Positions 1 through 8,693 are shown, counted from the stretch's first letter. The stretch is DNA of 42,560 nucleotides from Candidatus Desulfovibrio intestinipullorum (GCA_019113165.1 DXHV01000031.1:1-42560); one strand, 5' to 3'. The notes: generated from the letters alone by a model not told the origin. Made by a program: numbers and translations.

Positions 1-897
1 GTGGGCCCCTCAGGCAGCGGCAAGACCCTGCTTGCCAAGACCCTGGCAAGAGTGCTCAACGTGCCCTTTGCCATTGCCGATGCGACCACGCTGACCGAGG
101 CAGGCTATGTGGGCGAGGACGTGGAAAACGTGCTTGTCCAGCTGCTGCAGAACGCGGACTACGACATCGAGGCCGCCAGCCGGGGCATTATCTACATTGA
201 CGAAATCGACAAGATTTCCCGCAAGAGCGAAAGTGCCTCCATTACCCGCGACGTGTCCGGCGAGGGCGTGCAGCAGGCCCTGCTCAAGATTGTGGAAGGC
301 ACCCTGGCCAACATTCCTCCCAAGGGCGGACGCAAGCATCCCCAGCAGGAATTCCTGCGCCTTGATACCACCAACATCCTCTTTATCGTGGGCGGCGCCT
401 TTATTGGCCTGGACAAGATCGTGGAAAGCCGCATGAGCGGTTCGGTCATGGGCTTTGGCGCCAAGGTCCGTTCCTCCAAGGAAATGCCCCTTTCCGAGCT
501 TCTGGAAAAGATTCAGCCCCAGGATCTCGTCAAGTTCGGCCTTATCCCCGAATTCGTGGGCCGTATCCCCGTGGTCACTCATGTGGACGATCTCGACGAG
601 GAAAGCCTTATCCGCGTGCTCACCGAACCCAAGAACGCCCTGGTCAAGCAGTATCAGAAGCTCTTCGAGCTGGAAAAGGTGCGTCTGGAATTCACGCCCG
701 AGGCCCTGCGCGCCATTGCCAGACAGGCTCTGGAACGCAAGACCGGTGCCCGCGGCCTGCGCAATGTCATTGAGCACACCATGCTCGACATCATGTACCG
801 CCTGCCCTCCATGTCTGATGTGACGGAGTGCGTCATCACCGATGCCGTCATAGAGAAAGGTGAGGAACCCAAGCTCGTGCGCGGGGAAAAGGCCTAG
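1..897 (+). CDS. clpX: ClpX, ATP-dependent unfoldase subunit of ClpXP (5' truncated)
   Basis: C-terminal 298 residues of the AAA+ unfoldase that recognises substrates and threads them into ClpP. The window begins inside the Walker A motif (GPSGSGKT), so the N-terminal zinc-binding domain and true start lie outside; the GTG at position 1 is an internal valine codon. Visible motifs are the GYVG pore loop (about residue 35), Walker B with YIDEID (about 65-70), an FGAK segment at the position of the ClpP-docking IGF loop (here MGF instead of IGF), and the sensor-2 GARGLR near residue 247. The length fits the C-terminal 70% of a roughly 420-residue ClpX. It is convergent with cdaR and separated from it by a strong inverted repeat. 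Family identity is certain; only the missing 5' end limits the call. Confidence 0.97.
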   Translation: MGPSGSGKTLLAKTLARVLNVPFAIADATTLTEAGYVGEDVENVLVQLLQNADYDIEAASRGIIYIDEIDKISRKSESASITRDVSGEGVQQALLKIVEGTLANIPPKGGRKHPQQEFLRLDTTNILFIVGGAFIGLDKIVESRMSGSVMGFGAKVRSSKEMPLSELLEKIQPQDLVKFGLIPEFVGRIPVVTHVDDLDEESLIRVLTEPKNALVKQYQKLFELEKVRLEFTPEALRAIARQALERKTGARGLRNVIEHTMLDIMYRLPSMSDVTECVITDAVIEKGEEPKLVRGEKA

Positions 898-921
898 GCA
901 GACAGTTCCGAAAAGAAGACA

Positions 922-980
922 AAGCCCACAAAAAAACTCCCGTCCCTGAATCAGGGGGACGGGAGTTTTTTTGTGGGCTT
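922..980. terminator. Bidirectional terminator between clpX and cdaR
   Basis: Perfect 25-bp inverted repeat (922-946 and 956-980) around a 9-nt loop. The stem has a GC-rich inner part followed on both strands by a run of seven T, so it can terminate clpX rightward and the cdaAR operon leftward. It lies 24 bp after the clpX stop. Confidence 0.93.
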
Positions 981-1055
981 GTGTCTTTGCCTGGGGATTT
1001 GCAGGGGGCACAGGGGCATTCGGGCCGAGTGCAGGGCTCCTTGCGGGTCAGAAGT

Positions 1056-1991
1056 CTAATCCCTGAGGAAGATGCGCACCGAGGCGGGCTTGGGCGGCAG
1101 AATGCTCATGCCGTCCGGTATGCGGTAGTGCAGGGGGACTTCCACCTTTTCGCCGGGCTTCAGATCCATGGGCGGAAGGACGCTGACGCTCAGGCCATTC
1201 AGGTAGGAAGCGCTTCTGGCCAGGGCCTCGGGCACTTCCACGGAGAGCTTCACCTCGCTTGGCTCAATCCTGTAGCGGCCTGGCTTTTCAGAGGAAATGC
1301 CTATGTGGTAGCTCCGTTCGGTCACAGTGCGGCGGCTTGTAATGGTATAGGAGACGCGCACGTTCTTGGGCGTGACAGTCACAAGGCCTGGCGAATCCAG
1401 GGGCAGGGTCTGACTCACGGTCGTACCCGCTGCCTTGGGATCCAGGACAATGGGCAGGCGCAGGCTGGTGATTTCGGAAATGACGCTTTCAGGGCCCCAC
1501 AGGGTGACAGAGGAGGGCTCCACGCTCACCTTTTCCACCGTGAGGGCTCCGCTGCGCAGGGGCGAGGTGATCACGGGCTGCACGGGCACGGCTCGCTCCA
1601 CGATGACGTCCGCCTTGACCACAATACGAGGCGGCTGCACGTCAAGGAGCTCGAAGGCCCGGTAGTAGCCTGCCAGGCGCTCCGTGGTCAGGGGCACGAT
1701 GGTGACGCCCTTCTTGATGAGGGAGAGGTCTATCTGCTGATTGAGGTGCTGGGTATTGAGCGAACGCAGCAGGGTTTCCGGACCGCGCATGCGCACGGTG
1801 ATCTTGTTGATGAGACCGTCCGTGACAATGAGGTTCTTGGGAATGCCCGTGTAGTCTATGCTGACGTCAAACTGCGCCTCTATGCGGTCCCGTACGCTGA
1901 CCGTGTACCACATGGCCGTGGCAATGACGACGGAGATGAGGATGGAGACAATGTGCGGGGTGATGGATTTCTTCTTGCTAGAGAAGCTCAT
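1056..1991 (-). CDS. cdaR: CdaR, YbbR-domain regulator of the diadenylate cyclase
   Basis: 311-residue YbbR-domain protein. One N-terminal transmembrane segment (about residues 11-28) is followed by an extracytoplasmic chain of beta-rich YbbR repeats. The repeats recur with conserved spacing: a fall-and-rise strand pattern, then a proline-rich motif such as VQPPRIVV or VEPSSVTLWGP. In known systems CdaR anchors next to CdaA in the membrane and modulates c-di-AMP synthesis. The start ATG overlaps the last 14 nt of cdaA, implying translational coupling. It is the last gene of the ftsH-folP-cdaA-cdaR group. In many bacteria glmM follows cdaR; here there is no glmM, only the terminator shared with clpX. 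Family call is firm; the regulatory role is inferred from the family. Confidence 0.9.
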   Translation of the reverse strand: MSFSSKKKSITPHIVSILISVVIATAMWYTVSVRDRIEAQFDVSIDYTGIPKNLIVTDGLINKITVRMRGPETLLRSLNTQHLNQQIDLSLIKKGVTIVPLTTERLAGYYRAFELLDVQPPRIVVKADVIVERAVPVQPVITSPLRSGALTVEKVSVEPSSVTLWGPESVISEITSLRLPIVLDPKAAGTTVSQTLPLDSPGLVTVTPKNVRVSYTITSRRTVTERSYHIGISSEKPGRYRIEPSEVKLSVEVPEALARSASYLNGLSVSVLPPMDLKPGEKVEVPLHYRIPDGMSILPPKPASVRIFLRD

Positions 1992-2712
1992 TGAGTGCGC
2001 TCCTCAGTTTGTTCGAGTTCAGATTGCGGGTCAGGATGCCCTTGCGGGCCAGGGAAATCTCGCCGCGTTCCTCGCTGACCACGACCACGGTGGCATCGCT
2101 TTCCTCGGTGATGCCCAGGGCTGCCCTGTGGCGTGTGCCGAAGGCCTGTCCCTTGACCTCGGCCAGAGGCAGGATACAGGCTGCAGCCGCAATGCGGGCA
2201 TGGCTGATGATGACGGCGCCGTCGTGCAGGGGCGCCTTGGGATAGAAGATGTTCTTGAGCAGCTGGCGGGAGAGTTTGGCATCAATGGAGACGCCCTCGC
2301 GCTTGATCATGTCATCCAGACGCATGTTGCCCTCGATGACAATGAGAGCGCCAATGCGGGCCTTGGCCATGTCCTCGCAGGCACAGACCACTTCCTCCAT
2401 GCCCGAGGCCTTGATGGATTTTCCCCTGAAAAAGGAGGTGGCGCCCATTTCCCCAAGCGCGTGCCGTATGTCCTGCTGGAAGATGACCACGATGACCAGG
2501 AAGAGAGAGGAGAAGACGTGGTCCAGCAGCCAGGTCAGGGTATAGAAGCCGAAAATCTTGCTGATGGTAAAGAGAATGGCGAGAAAGAAGAAGCCTGTCA
2601 GGACCGCCAGGGCTCGGGAACCGCGCAGAAGCTGGATGACCTGGTAGAGCAGAAAACTGACAAGAGCTATGTCGAGGATGTCTCTCCAGTCCACAAAGAG
2701 GTGATCAAGCAT
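1978..2712 (-). CDS. cdaA: CdaA, membrane diadenylate cyclase (c-di-AMP synthase)
   Basis: 244-residue DAC-domain enzyme that condenses two ATP to c-di-AMP. Three N-terminal hydrophobic segments (about residues 12-28, 33-50 and 60-78) precede the cytosolic DisA_N domain. The catalytic DGA motif is at 164-166 and the RHR motif at 194-196, both intact. I chose the ATG at 2712: it begins MLDHLF, has GAGG 8 nt upstream, and gives the usual CdaA N-terminus; a longer reading from 2772 would run deep into folP. The chosen start overlaps the folP stop by 8 nt, and cdaR overlaps the 3' end. c-di-AMP typically controls potassium and osmolyte handling, notable because an RCK-type potassium channel lies 10 kb away. 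Confidence 0.94.
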   Translation of the reverse strand: MLDHLFVDWRDILDIALVSFLLYQVIQLLRGSRALAVLTGFFFLAILFTISKIFGFYTLTWLLDHVFSSLFLVIVVIFQQDIRHALGEMGATSFFRGKSIKASGMEEVVCACEDMAKARIGALIVIEGNMRLDDMIKREGVSIDAKLSRQLLKNIFYPKAPLHDGAVIISHARIAAAACILPLAEVKGQAFGTRHRAALGITEESDATVVVVSEERGEISLARKGILTRNLNSNKLRSALNELL

Positions 2713-3571
2713 GGGGAAAGCCTCGGGAAAGTGCGTGAACAAGCCTGAGGGTGCGGGTGGTTTCTGCCACATGGTGCACCCTGTGCCAGTGATAGCCTCT
2801 GGTACAGGTCAGCGCCGTGGCCACCTGGGTGGCACAGGCCCGATCATCGGTGGGAAGCTGCAGGAGATCGCCGAAGACGGATTTCATGGAGCAGGCCATG
2901 AGCGAAGGGCGTCCAAGATGGGCCCAGGCTTCGGGATGGGCCATGAGGGCCAGGTTGTGCTCCATGCGCTTGCCGAAGCCTATGCCGGGGTCGAGCACGA
3001 CCCTGTTTTCCGGCACACCGGCGCGGACAAGGCGTGCAAGTTTTTGTTCAAAGAAGTCCGCCACTTCCTGCACGACATGCGTATACGTCGGGTGATCCTG
3101 CATGTTCTCTGGCCGGCCCTGGCAGTGCATGAGCACATAGCCCGGCCTGTACTGGACAAGGACATCGAGCAGTTCCGGATCAAAGCTGCACGCAGAGATG
3201 TCGTTGACAATCTGCACCCCGTGGTCGAGCACACAGGCGGCCGTCTTCGCATGGTAGGTGTCCACGGAGAGCGTGGCCTGAGGCGCCCTGGCTCGTATGC
3301 CGTCAATGACGGGCAAAAGTCGCTCAAGCTCCGTTTCAGGGCTGACAGGCTCTGCGCCGGGACGGGAGGATTCCGCCCCAAGGTCGATGATGTCCGCGCC
3401 CTCTTCAAGAAGGCGCAGGGCCCTGGCCACGGCGTCCTCTGCAGCCTCGCACCGGCTTTTGGCAAAGAAGGAATCCGGGGTCAGGTTGACAATGCCCAGG
3501 ATTCCTGCAGGGCCTGCATGTTCAAGAGGACCTGTGGAAGTGTGCCAGCACGGCTCGGCTGTGTCAGTCAT
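2705..3571 (-). CDS. folP: Dihydropteroate synthase
   Basis: 288-residue TIM-barrel enzyme joining p-aminobenzoate to 6-hydroxymethyl-dihydropterin diphosphate in folate synthesis. Family signatures are GIVNLTPDSFF (about residues 26-36), the IDLGAESSRPGAE loop (62-74), SVDTYHA, VNDISA, VLDPGIGFGK and the C-terminal HRVHHV. The usual SRKS/SRKR segment near the pterin pocket reads SMKS: the lysine is kept but the arginine is replaced by methionine, a small departure worth noting. GGAGG sits 8 nt before the ATG. A hairpin followed by T residues lies between ftsH and folP, so part of the transcription from ftsH may stop there. The folP stop overlaps the start of cdaA. Confidence 0.96.
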   Translation of the reverse strand: MTDTAEPCWHTSTGPLEHAGPAGILGIVNLTPDSFFAKSRCEAAEDAVARALRLLEEGADIIDLGAESSRPGAEPVSPETELERLLPVIDGIRARAPQATLSVDTYHAKTAACVLDHGVQIVNDISACSFDPELLDVLVQYRPGYVLMHCQGRPENMQDHPTYTHVVQEVADFFEQKLARLVRAGVPENRVVLDPGIGFGKRMEHNLALMAHPEAWAHLGRPSLMACSMKSVFGDLLQLPTDDRACATQVATALTCTRGYHWHRVHHVAETTRTLRLVHALSRGFPHA

Positions 3572-3655
3572 GTGGTCGACCTCCGGGAAGAATGCGCAGA
3601 AGTGGGGACAGGCTCGCTGGACGAGGCCTGGGCAGGGCGGGGCTTCTGAGTGCAG

Positions 3656-3686
3656 AAAACGGCAGCCCGCCGGCTGGCGGACTGCC
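3656..3686 (-). terminator. Possible terminator or attenuator between ftsH and folP
   Basis: Stem GGCAG-CCGCC against GGCGG-CTGCC (3661-3671 and 3676-3686) with one internal mismatch and a 4-nt loop. Leftward it is followed by GTTTTC. It falls 30 bp after the ftsH stop and about 85 bp before folP. The T tract is short, so partial termination is more likely than a full stop. Confidence 0.5.
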
Positions 3687-3715
3687 CTGCAGTGTCCTGG
3701 TGCCCAAAGGGGCCT

Positions 3716-5782
3716 TTAGGCCTTGTCCTGATCCTTGTTTTTGTCCGCAGGCCGTGCCGTCTCTTCGGGCTCGAAAGTAAAGTCTGCGGTCGTGTCCTCT
3801 GCCGACGGATTCCGGGCCGGCTTCTCGGCTGCAGCGTCGCTCTGTGTCCCTTGCGCAGGGGCTGCGGGCGCAGCATCCTGGTCAGGTGCAGCTTGCTGAG
3901 CAGACGCTGTCTCGGAGGAGGCAGTGCCTGTGGCGGAGCCGTCGTCGCTCGTGCCGGAACCTACATGGTCCTCGGGCAGGGGCGGCAGTTCCTTTCCTTC
4001 CAGCAGGAGGTCGAGATCGTCGCCGGAGATGGTCTCGCGTTCGATAAGGGCCTTTGCTATGTGGTGCAGAACATCGATGTTCTCGGTCAGCAGGGTACGG
4101 CAGCGGTCATGAGCTTCCTCTATGAGGCGCTTGACCTCGGCGTCCACAATCTGGGCCGTGTCCTCGCTGTAGTTCTTGTTCTGCACCCACTCGCGGCCGA
4201 TGAAGACTTCCTGGCCGCTTTCGCCAATGGCAATGGTGCCGACGACGTCGCTCATGCCCCATTCGCAGACCATCTTGCGGGCAATATTGGTGATGCGTTC
4301 GATGTCATTGGAGGCACCGGTGGTGTAGTCCTCGAAGATGAGTTCCTCGGCCACCCGGCCGCCAATCATGATCACCATGTTGTTGCGCAGGAAATCCCTG
4401 GAATAGCCGTGCCTGTCCTCTTCGGGCAGCTGCATGGTCACGCCCAGGGCCTGGCCTCTGGGGATGATGCTCACCTTGTGCACGGGGTCGGAGCCAGGCA
4501 GGAGTTTGGCGGCCAGGGCGTGACCGCCCTCGTGATAGGCCGTGATGCGCTTTTCCTCGTCGGACAGGATGAGGCTGCGGCGTTCGCGCCCCATGATGAT
4601 CTTGTCCTTGGCGTACTCGAAGTCGCGCATGAGCAGCTGATCCCGGCCCGTGCGGGCTGCCTGCAGGGCCGCCTCGTTGACCAGGTTTTCCAGATCGGCT
4701 CCGGAGAAGCCGGGTGTGCCGCTGGCAATGACGTCCAGGTTCACATCCCTGGCCAGGGGCGTCTTCTTGGTATGGATGAGCAGAATCTGCTTGCGGCCCG
4801 GACGATCGGGGGTGGCCACCACGACCTGACGGTCAAAGCGGCCCGGACGCAGCAGGGCCGGGTCCAGAACGTCGGGACGGTTGGTGGCCGCAATGAGGAT
4901 GACGCCTTCGTTGGACTCGAAGCCGTCCATTTCCACAAGCAGCTGGTTCAGGGTCTGTTCGCGTTCGTCATTGCCGCCGCCAAGGCCAGCGCCACGCTTG
5001 CGGCCCACGGCATCGATTTCGTCAATGAAGATGATGCAGGGCGCGTTCTTCTTGCCCTGCTCGAAGAGGTCGCGCACGCGGGAGGCGCCCACGCCCACAA
5101 ACATTTCCACAAAGTCCGATCCGGAGATGGAAAAGAAGGGCACGCCGGCCTCGCCGGCCACGGCCCGGGAGAGCAGGGTCTTGCCTGTGCCGGGAGGGCC
5201 CACCAGGAGGACGCCCTTGGGAATGCGTCCGCCAAGGCGGGTAAACTTCTTTGGATTGGAGAGGAATTCCACCACTTCCTGCAGCTCGTCCTTGGCTTCG
5301 TCCACGCCGGCCACGTCGGCAAAGGTGACGCGCTGCTTTTCGTTCTGGTTGAGCAGCTTGGCCTTGGAACGGCCAAAGGACATGGTCTTGCTGCCCCCGC
5401 CGCCCTGCATCTGGCGCACGGCAAAGAACCATATGGCTATGAGCAGGAGCATGGGGAACCAGGAGGCAAGGACAGAAATGTACCAGGGCTGGTTGTCCAG
5501 CGGCTCGGCCTTGACCTCAACCTTCTTTTCCAGCAGCAGGGGGACAAGCTTGTCGTCCCTGGGAATGAAGGTGTAGATGGTCTGGCCGTCCGTGGTCGTG
5601 GCCGTCAGGTCCTGGCCCTGTATGGTCACGGCGGAAATCTGTCCGCTCTCCACGCGGGACAGCAGGTCGGAATAGGAAATCGACTGCTTGTTCTGCTGTG
5701 GTTGCTGGAACATGTTGAACAGCATCATCATGCCCAGAATGATGACAGCCCACACTACCATGTTGCGTGAGAACTGATTCAA
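3716..5782 (-). CDS. ftsH: FtsH, membrane-anchored AAA+ zinc metalloprotease
   Basis: 688-residue ATP-dependent protease of the inner membrane that degrades misfolded membrane proteins and regulators. Two transmembrane segments (about residues 8-25 and 106-124) flank a periplasmic domain. The AAA+ module has Walker A GPPGTGKT (195-202), DEID (254-257) and the second region of homology with NRPD...RPGRFDR. The zinc site is HEGGH (417-421), still HEXXH although most FtsH proteins have HEAGH. The last 95 residues form an acidic A/P/T/D-rich tail that looks disordered. The start is TTG, supported by GGAGG 10 nt upstream and the typical MNxFxRN N-terminus; the next ATG is at codon 8. First gene of the leftward ftsH-folP-cdaA-cdaR group. 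Confidence 0.97.
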   Translation of the reverse strand: MNQFSRNMVVWAVIILGMMMLFNMFQQPQQNKQSISYSDLLSRVESGQISAVTIQGQDLTATTTDGQTIYTFIPRDDKLVPLLLEKKVEVKAEPLDNQPWYISVLASWFPMLLLIAIWFFAVRQMQGGGGSKTMSFGRSKAKLLNQNEKQRVTFADVAGVDEAKDELQEVVEFLSNPKKFTRLGGRIPKGVLLVGPPGTGKTLLSRAVAGEAGVPFFSISGSDFVEMFVGVGASRVRDLFEQGKKNAPCIIFIDEIDAVGRKRGAGLGGGNDEREQTLNQLLVEMDGFESNEGVILIAATNRPDVLDPALLRPGRFDRQVVVATPDRPGRKQILLIHTKKTPLARDVNLDVIASGTPGFSGADLENLVNEAALQAARTGRDQLLMRDFEYAKDKIIMGRERRSLILSDEEKRITAYHEGGHALAAKLLPGSDPVHKVSIIPRGQALGVTMQLPEEDRHGYSRDFLRNNMVIMIGGRVAEELIFEDYTTGASNDIERITNIARKMVCEWGMSDVVGTIAIGESGQEVFIGREWVQNKNYSEDTAQIVDAEVKRLIEEAHDRCRTLLTENIDVLHHIAKALIERETISGDDLDLLLEGKELPPLPEDHVGSGTSDDGSATGTASSETASAQQAAPDQDAAPAAPAQGTQSDAAAEKPARNPSAEDTTADFTFEPEETARPADKNKDQDKA

Positions 5783-6709
5783 TGTATCTCAACCTCCGAG
5801 AGGGAATGTGGCATGGAAAGGATATATGGATAGGGATGCAGGGAGAGGAGAATGCGCGAGTTGTGCGCTCCTTGTGTCCCTCCCTGGCGGGAGCCAGAGG
5901 GCAGCCCCTGGCAGCCTGCCAGGCGCTTTTCGGGAGAGCTTGCGGGGCACATTCCTCACGAATCAACTAAACTTTTACAGAAAGAAATTCAAGATCAATC
6001 TGCAAATGAGCGACCTGTCTTCTGCATGCGAATGCAGTCTGTACAGGGTGGTTTTTGTTCATAAAGAGAAAGAATATGTCTTGAACAAAGAATCCCCTTG
6101 CAGCATGCAGGACAGCTCAATCAATAAAAATTGTCATGAACAAACGGAACTGAAGCATAAATTTCAGGAAAAGAGAGGAAAAATTTTCCTGAAAGGTCAA
6201 AATTTGCACGAAAAAGCATGCTCTCCCCTGGAAAAGAAGCTGGAGACGCTCTGCCCTTTTGCAGGGACAGGCCTCCTGGACAGGGGGACTGGCCTGTGTC
6301 TCGCACAAGATTCCGTCCTGCGGGATGTATCATTCAGGGGGCGGCGTCTGCTCCTTATGAAGAGGACTGCCAGCTGTCTGCTGCCTGGCCCCTTGGGGAG
6401 TGGAAGGGCCGGCACAGGACAAAAAGTGTGTCGCAGGCAAAAAAAGTCAAGTGTGCAGCCCTGTTCAGGTCCCAAGGCAGCCCTTCGGGGCAGGGTTCTT
6501 TTTGGGGGGCTCTTCTTGCTTTTTTGCAGGCAGGCCTCTAAGTTACCTCCACGATTTCCGGGCAGTGCCCATGCCGGAAGCGGCCTGGTGCTGCCCTGCC
6601 TGGTGCTGTCCTGGAAGCGCAGTAGAGAGATTCGCATGGACCGGGCCGTTTGCAGGGCCCGGGGCCTTGTCCGTGTGCCCGTTCCCCAAACCCTTTACCT
6701 CACCTATCA
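5783..6709. other. Long divergent intergenic region with an AT-rich core
   Basis: 927 bp between the divergent ftsH and the REC/HD-GYP gene. Open frames can be read here, but their composition is not protein-like and I do not support a gene. From about 5960 to 6230 the sequence turns clearly AT-rich compared with everything around it. It contains the inverted repeat listed separately. Promoters for both flanking genes should lie here, but no convincing -35/-10 pair was found. A near-exact 15-nt direct repeat (CTGGTGCTG-Y-CCTG, twice) sits near 6584-6613. Confidence 0.6.
6162..6194. repeat. 11-bp inverted repeat in the AT-rich core
   Basis: TTTCAGGAAAA (6162-6172) and its exact reverse complement (6184-6194) are separated by 11 nt. 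It is AT-rich and lacks a flanking T run on either strand, so it reads more like an operator or RNA stem-loop than a terminator. Confidence 0.6.
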
Positions 6710-7789
6710 ATGAGCATGAACACGTCAGCACAGGCAAAGAAGCTTTTGATCGTCGATGACAGCGAAATCACCCGCGAGATACTCAAGAATACCTTTGCTC
6801 CCTACTACGCCATAGACGAGGCGGAAAACGGAGAGACCGGACTGGAAAAGATTCTGGCCTGCCCCGAGGCCTACTGTGCCGTGCTGCTGGATGTGGTCAT
6901 GCCGGGCAAAAGCGGACTTGATGTGCTGCACATCCTGCACGAGCGCGGACTGACAGCCCAGATTCCCGTGTTCCTCATTACCAGCGAGGTCAGCAATGAC
7001 GTCATGCGCGAAACCTTTGCCCTGGGGGTCATGGACGTCATAGGCAAGCCCTTTGTGGCCTATGTGCTGACACGACGCGTGCAGTCCGTTGTGGAGCTGT
7101 TCGAGACCAGAAAGAACCTCTCCAACCGGGTGGTGCAGCAGGCGCGCAGGCTCTCCCGGCAGGAGACGCAGATAATGGAGCTGCAGAACGGCCTCATTGC
7201 CTCCCTGTCCACAGCCATCGAATTCCGCAACGGCGAGTCCGGCGAGCATGTTCAGCGCATTCACGACATCACCCTCTACATGCTGACGAAGACGGGCTTC
7301 AGCCAGTACATCTCCCAGGAAGATGCCACCTATATTGCCCTTGCCTCCATCATGCACGACGTGGGCAAGATTGCCATTCCCGATGCCATCCTGAACAAGC
7401 CCGGGCGCCTGACAGCCGAAGAATACGAGATCATGAAGACCCACACCATTCAGGGCGCCCGCCTGCTTGAGAAAATCCCCCAGCTGCGCCAGCACAGGGC
7501 CTATCAGTATGCCCACGACATTGCCCTGCACCATCACGAGCGCTGGGACGGTCGGGGCTACCCGGACGGCCTCAAGGGCGACGAATGCTCCATTGCGGCC
7601 CAGATTGTCTCTCTGGCCGACGTCTACGATGCCCTGCTCAGCAAGCGGGTCTACAAGGATGCCGTGGCGCCAGGGAAAGCCCTGGACATGATTGCCAACA
7701 ACGAGTGCGGTGTCTTCAATCCGAAGCTTCTGGAAGAATTTTTCGCCATCGAGGCCGATCTGCGCACAAGGATCTTCAGACCACAGTAG
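6710..7789 (+). CDS. RpfG-type response regulator: receiver plus HD-GYP c-di-GMP phosphodiesterase
   Basis: 359-residue cytosolic two-domain regulator. The receiver domain (about 10-130) has the acidic pair DD16-17, phospho-acceptor D61 in LLDVVMPG and K113 in IGKPF. A helical linker (130-160) leads to an HD-GYP domain with the metal-binding HD (216-217, in MHDVGK), HHHERWDG (274-281) and GYP (283-285), all intact, so an active enzyme hydrolysing c-di-GMP is expected. The start ATG at 6710 precedes MSMNTS; MNTS at 6716 is possible. No good Shine-Dalgarno is visible upstream, which is unusual here. No partner histidine kinase adjoins, so the input signal is unknown. An inactive HD-GYP domain occurs in the secretion operon 10 kb downstream. 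Confidence 0.93.
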   Translation: MSMNTSAQAKKLLIVDDSEITREILKNTFAPYYAIDEAENGETGLEKILACPEAYCAVLLDVVMPGKSGLDVLHILHERGLTAQIPVFLITSEVSNDVMRETFALGVMDVIGKPFVAYVLTRRVQSVVELFETRKNLSNRVVQQARRLSRQETQIMELQNGLIASLSTAIEFRNGESGEHVQRIHDITLYMLTKTGFSQYISQEDATYIALASIMHDVGKIAIPDAILNKPGRLTAEEYEIMKTHTIQGARLLEKIPQLRQHRAYQYAHDIALHHHERWDGRGYPDGLKGDECSIAAQIVSLADVYDALLSKRVYKDAVAPGKALDMIANNECGVFNPKLLEEFFAIEADLRTRIFRPQ

Positions 7790-8000
7790 GACGCAGGAAA
7801 CGACTGCAGCAAGAAAGTGTCCATGTACAAGGCAAAAGAACGATTTCTGGAACAGATATCAGGAACCCGTCTCCTGCTGAAGACGCCCCGACATCCGGAC
7901 ACAGGGGAGGCAGGGCCAGTGCAGCCCTGTTCTGCACTGCCCTGTTCAGGGCCCTTGTGTATACTTTTTGCCCCGGAAACCAGCCGGCAGGGCGGCACTT

Positions 8001-8015
8001 GTCAAAAAACTTGAC
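8001..8015. promoter_or_regulatory. Candidate activator site: inverted repeat upstream of the sigma-54 promoter
   Basis: GTCAA-N5-TTGAC, a perfect 5-bp dyad, centred about 63 bp upstream of the -24 element. Sigma-54 promoters need an upstream enhancer site for an AAA+ activator; position and symmetry fit, but a 5-bp dyad can arise by chance. Confidence 0.35.
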
Positions 8016-8070
8016 TCTCTTTTGCAGTACAGAAAAAAAAACTTCGGGCAAAGGGGCCGCACGATCGAGT

Positions 8071-8087
8071 TTGGCACGCTTTATGCT
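8071..8087 (+). promoter_or_regulatory. Sigma-54 (RpoN) -24/-12 promoter of the zraP-like gene
   Basis: TTGGCACGCTTTATGCT matches the consensus YTGGCACG-RNNN-TTGCW except at the R position and the first T of TTGC. The invariant GG and GC are separated by exactly 10 nt. It lies about 95 bp upstream of the ATG at 8181. E. coli zraP is also sigma-54 dependent through ZraSR, so promoter type and gene identity support each other. Confidence 0.75.
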
Positions 8088-8180
8088 ATACCATGGTGCA
8101 GGAGACAGGGTCTCCCAAAAAACGCTCCATCAGGGCACTTTCTCAAGCAACCTTCCATTCACTATATAAGGATATGTACC

Positions 8181-8693
8181 ATGACACTCAGCAAAAAAGC
8201 TCTTCTTGTTCCGGCACTCGCTCTTTGTCTTTTCTGCGGCGCAGCCAGTTCGGCCGAAGCCTGGCGTGGCGGCCCCTGCTACGGATACGGTGCCGGTCCC
8301 GGCTATGACTGCCCTGCAGGCCCCGGCTACGGCCCGGGCTACGGCTGGCACCACCGCGGCCACGGCTGGCATGGCGCAGGCCCCTGCTGGGATGGGGACG
8401 GTCCTCGCGGATTCCGCGGACATCACGGCTATGGCATGCGCTACCAGGCCCTGAGCCCTGAACAGCAGAAGACCTTCGACAAGCTGGTGGACGAGTTCCA
8501 GAGCCAGTCCCGTCCCCTGCGCGACAAGATGTTCATCAAGCGTGCCGAACTGCGTGCCCTTGAACAGGCCGCCAATCCCGACATCAAGGCCATAGACAGG
8601 ACGGCCCAGGAGCTTGTGGATCTGCGCAATCAGGTGCGCGACCTGCATGACAAGCTGGTGCAGAACATGAGAGACGCCGGTCTCTACAAATAG
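8181..8693 (+). CDS. ZraP/Spy-like periplasmic metal-binding chaperone
   Basis: 170-residue exported protein. A signal peptide with a basic start, a hydrophobic core and an AEA cleavage site covers residues 1 to about 27. Residues 28-87 form a low-complexity Gly/Tyr/His/Pro-rich stretch with GYG and GPGYG units and several HHRGH/HGWH clusters, a plausible zinc or copper ligand array. Residues 90-170 are charged and helical, starting with LSPEQQ, an LTxxQ-type motif of the ZraP/CpxP/Spy group. ATG at 8181 has AAGGA 8 nt upstream. Family members sense zinc or protect periplasmic proteins under envelope stress. The sigma-54 promoter strengthens assignment to the ZraP branch. The gene is monocistronic, followed by a strong hairpin; no zraSR pair is in the window. 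Confidence 0.82.
   Translation: MTLSKKALLVPALALCLFCGAASSAEAWRGGPCYGYGAGPGYDCPAGPGYGPGYGWHHRGHGWHGAGPCWDGDGPRGFRGHHGYGMRYQALSPEQQKTFDKLVDEFQSQSRPLRDKMFIKRAELRALEQAANPDIKAIDRTAQELVDLRNQVRDLHDKLVQNMRDAGLYK

Larger units (their letters stand above)
7790..8180. other. Intergenic region upstream of the zraP-like gene
   Basis: 391 bp without a supported gene. It holds an imperfect stem-loop at 7911-7944 (CAGGGC-AGTGCAG paired with CTGCACTGCCCTG, one bulged C), a short inverted repeat at 8001-8015 and a sigma-54 promoter at 8071-8087. No clear terminator with a T tract follows the HD-GYP gene. Confidence 0.55.

Noticed and set aside
10-1011. 333-codon frame opposite clpX
   Set aside because: Antisense to a certain AAA+ gene; shadow composition.
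5808-6713. 301-codon frame on the plus strand between ftsH and the HD-GYP gene
   Set aside because: It runs across a sharp change in base composition, has no ribosome site, no domain and a Cys/Arg/Ser-rich low-quality product.
8081-8092. Canonical sigma-70 -10 (TATGCTATACC area) for the zraP-like gene
   Set aside because: The same bases form the -12 part of a much better sigma-54 match and no -35 is present at the right distance.
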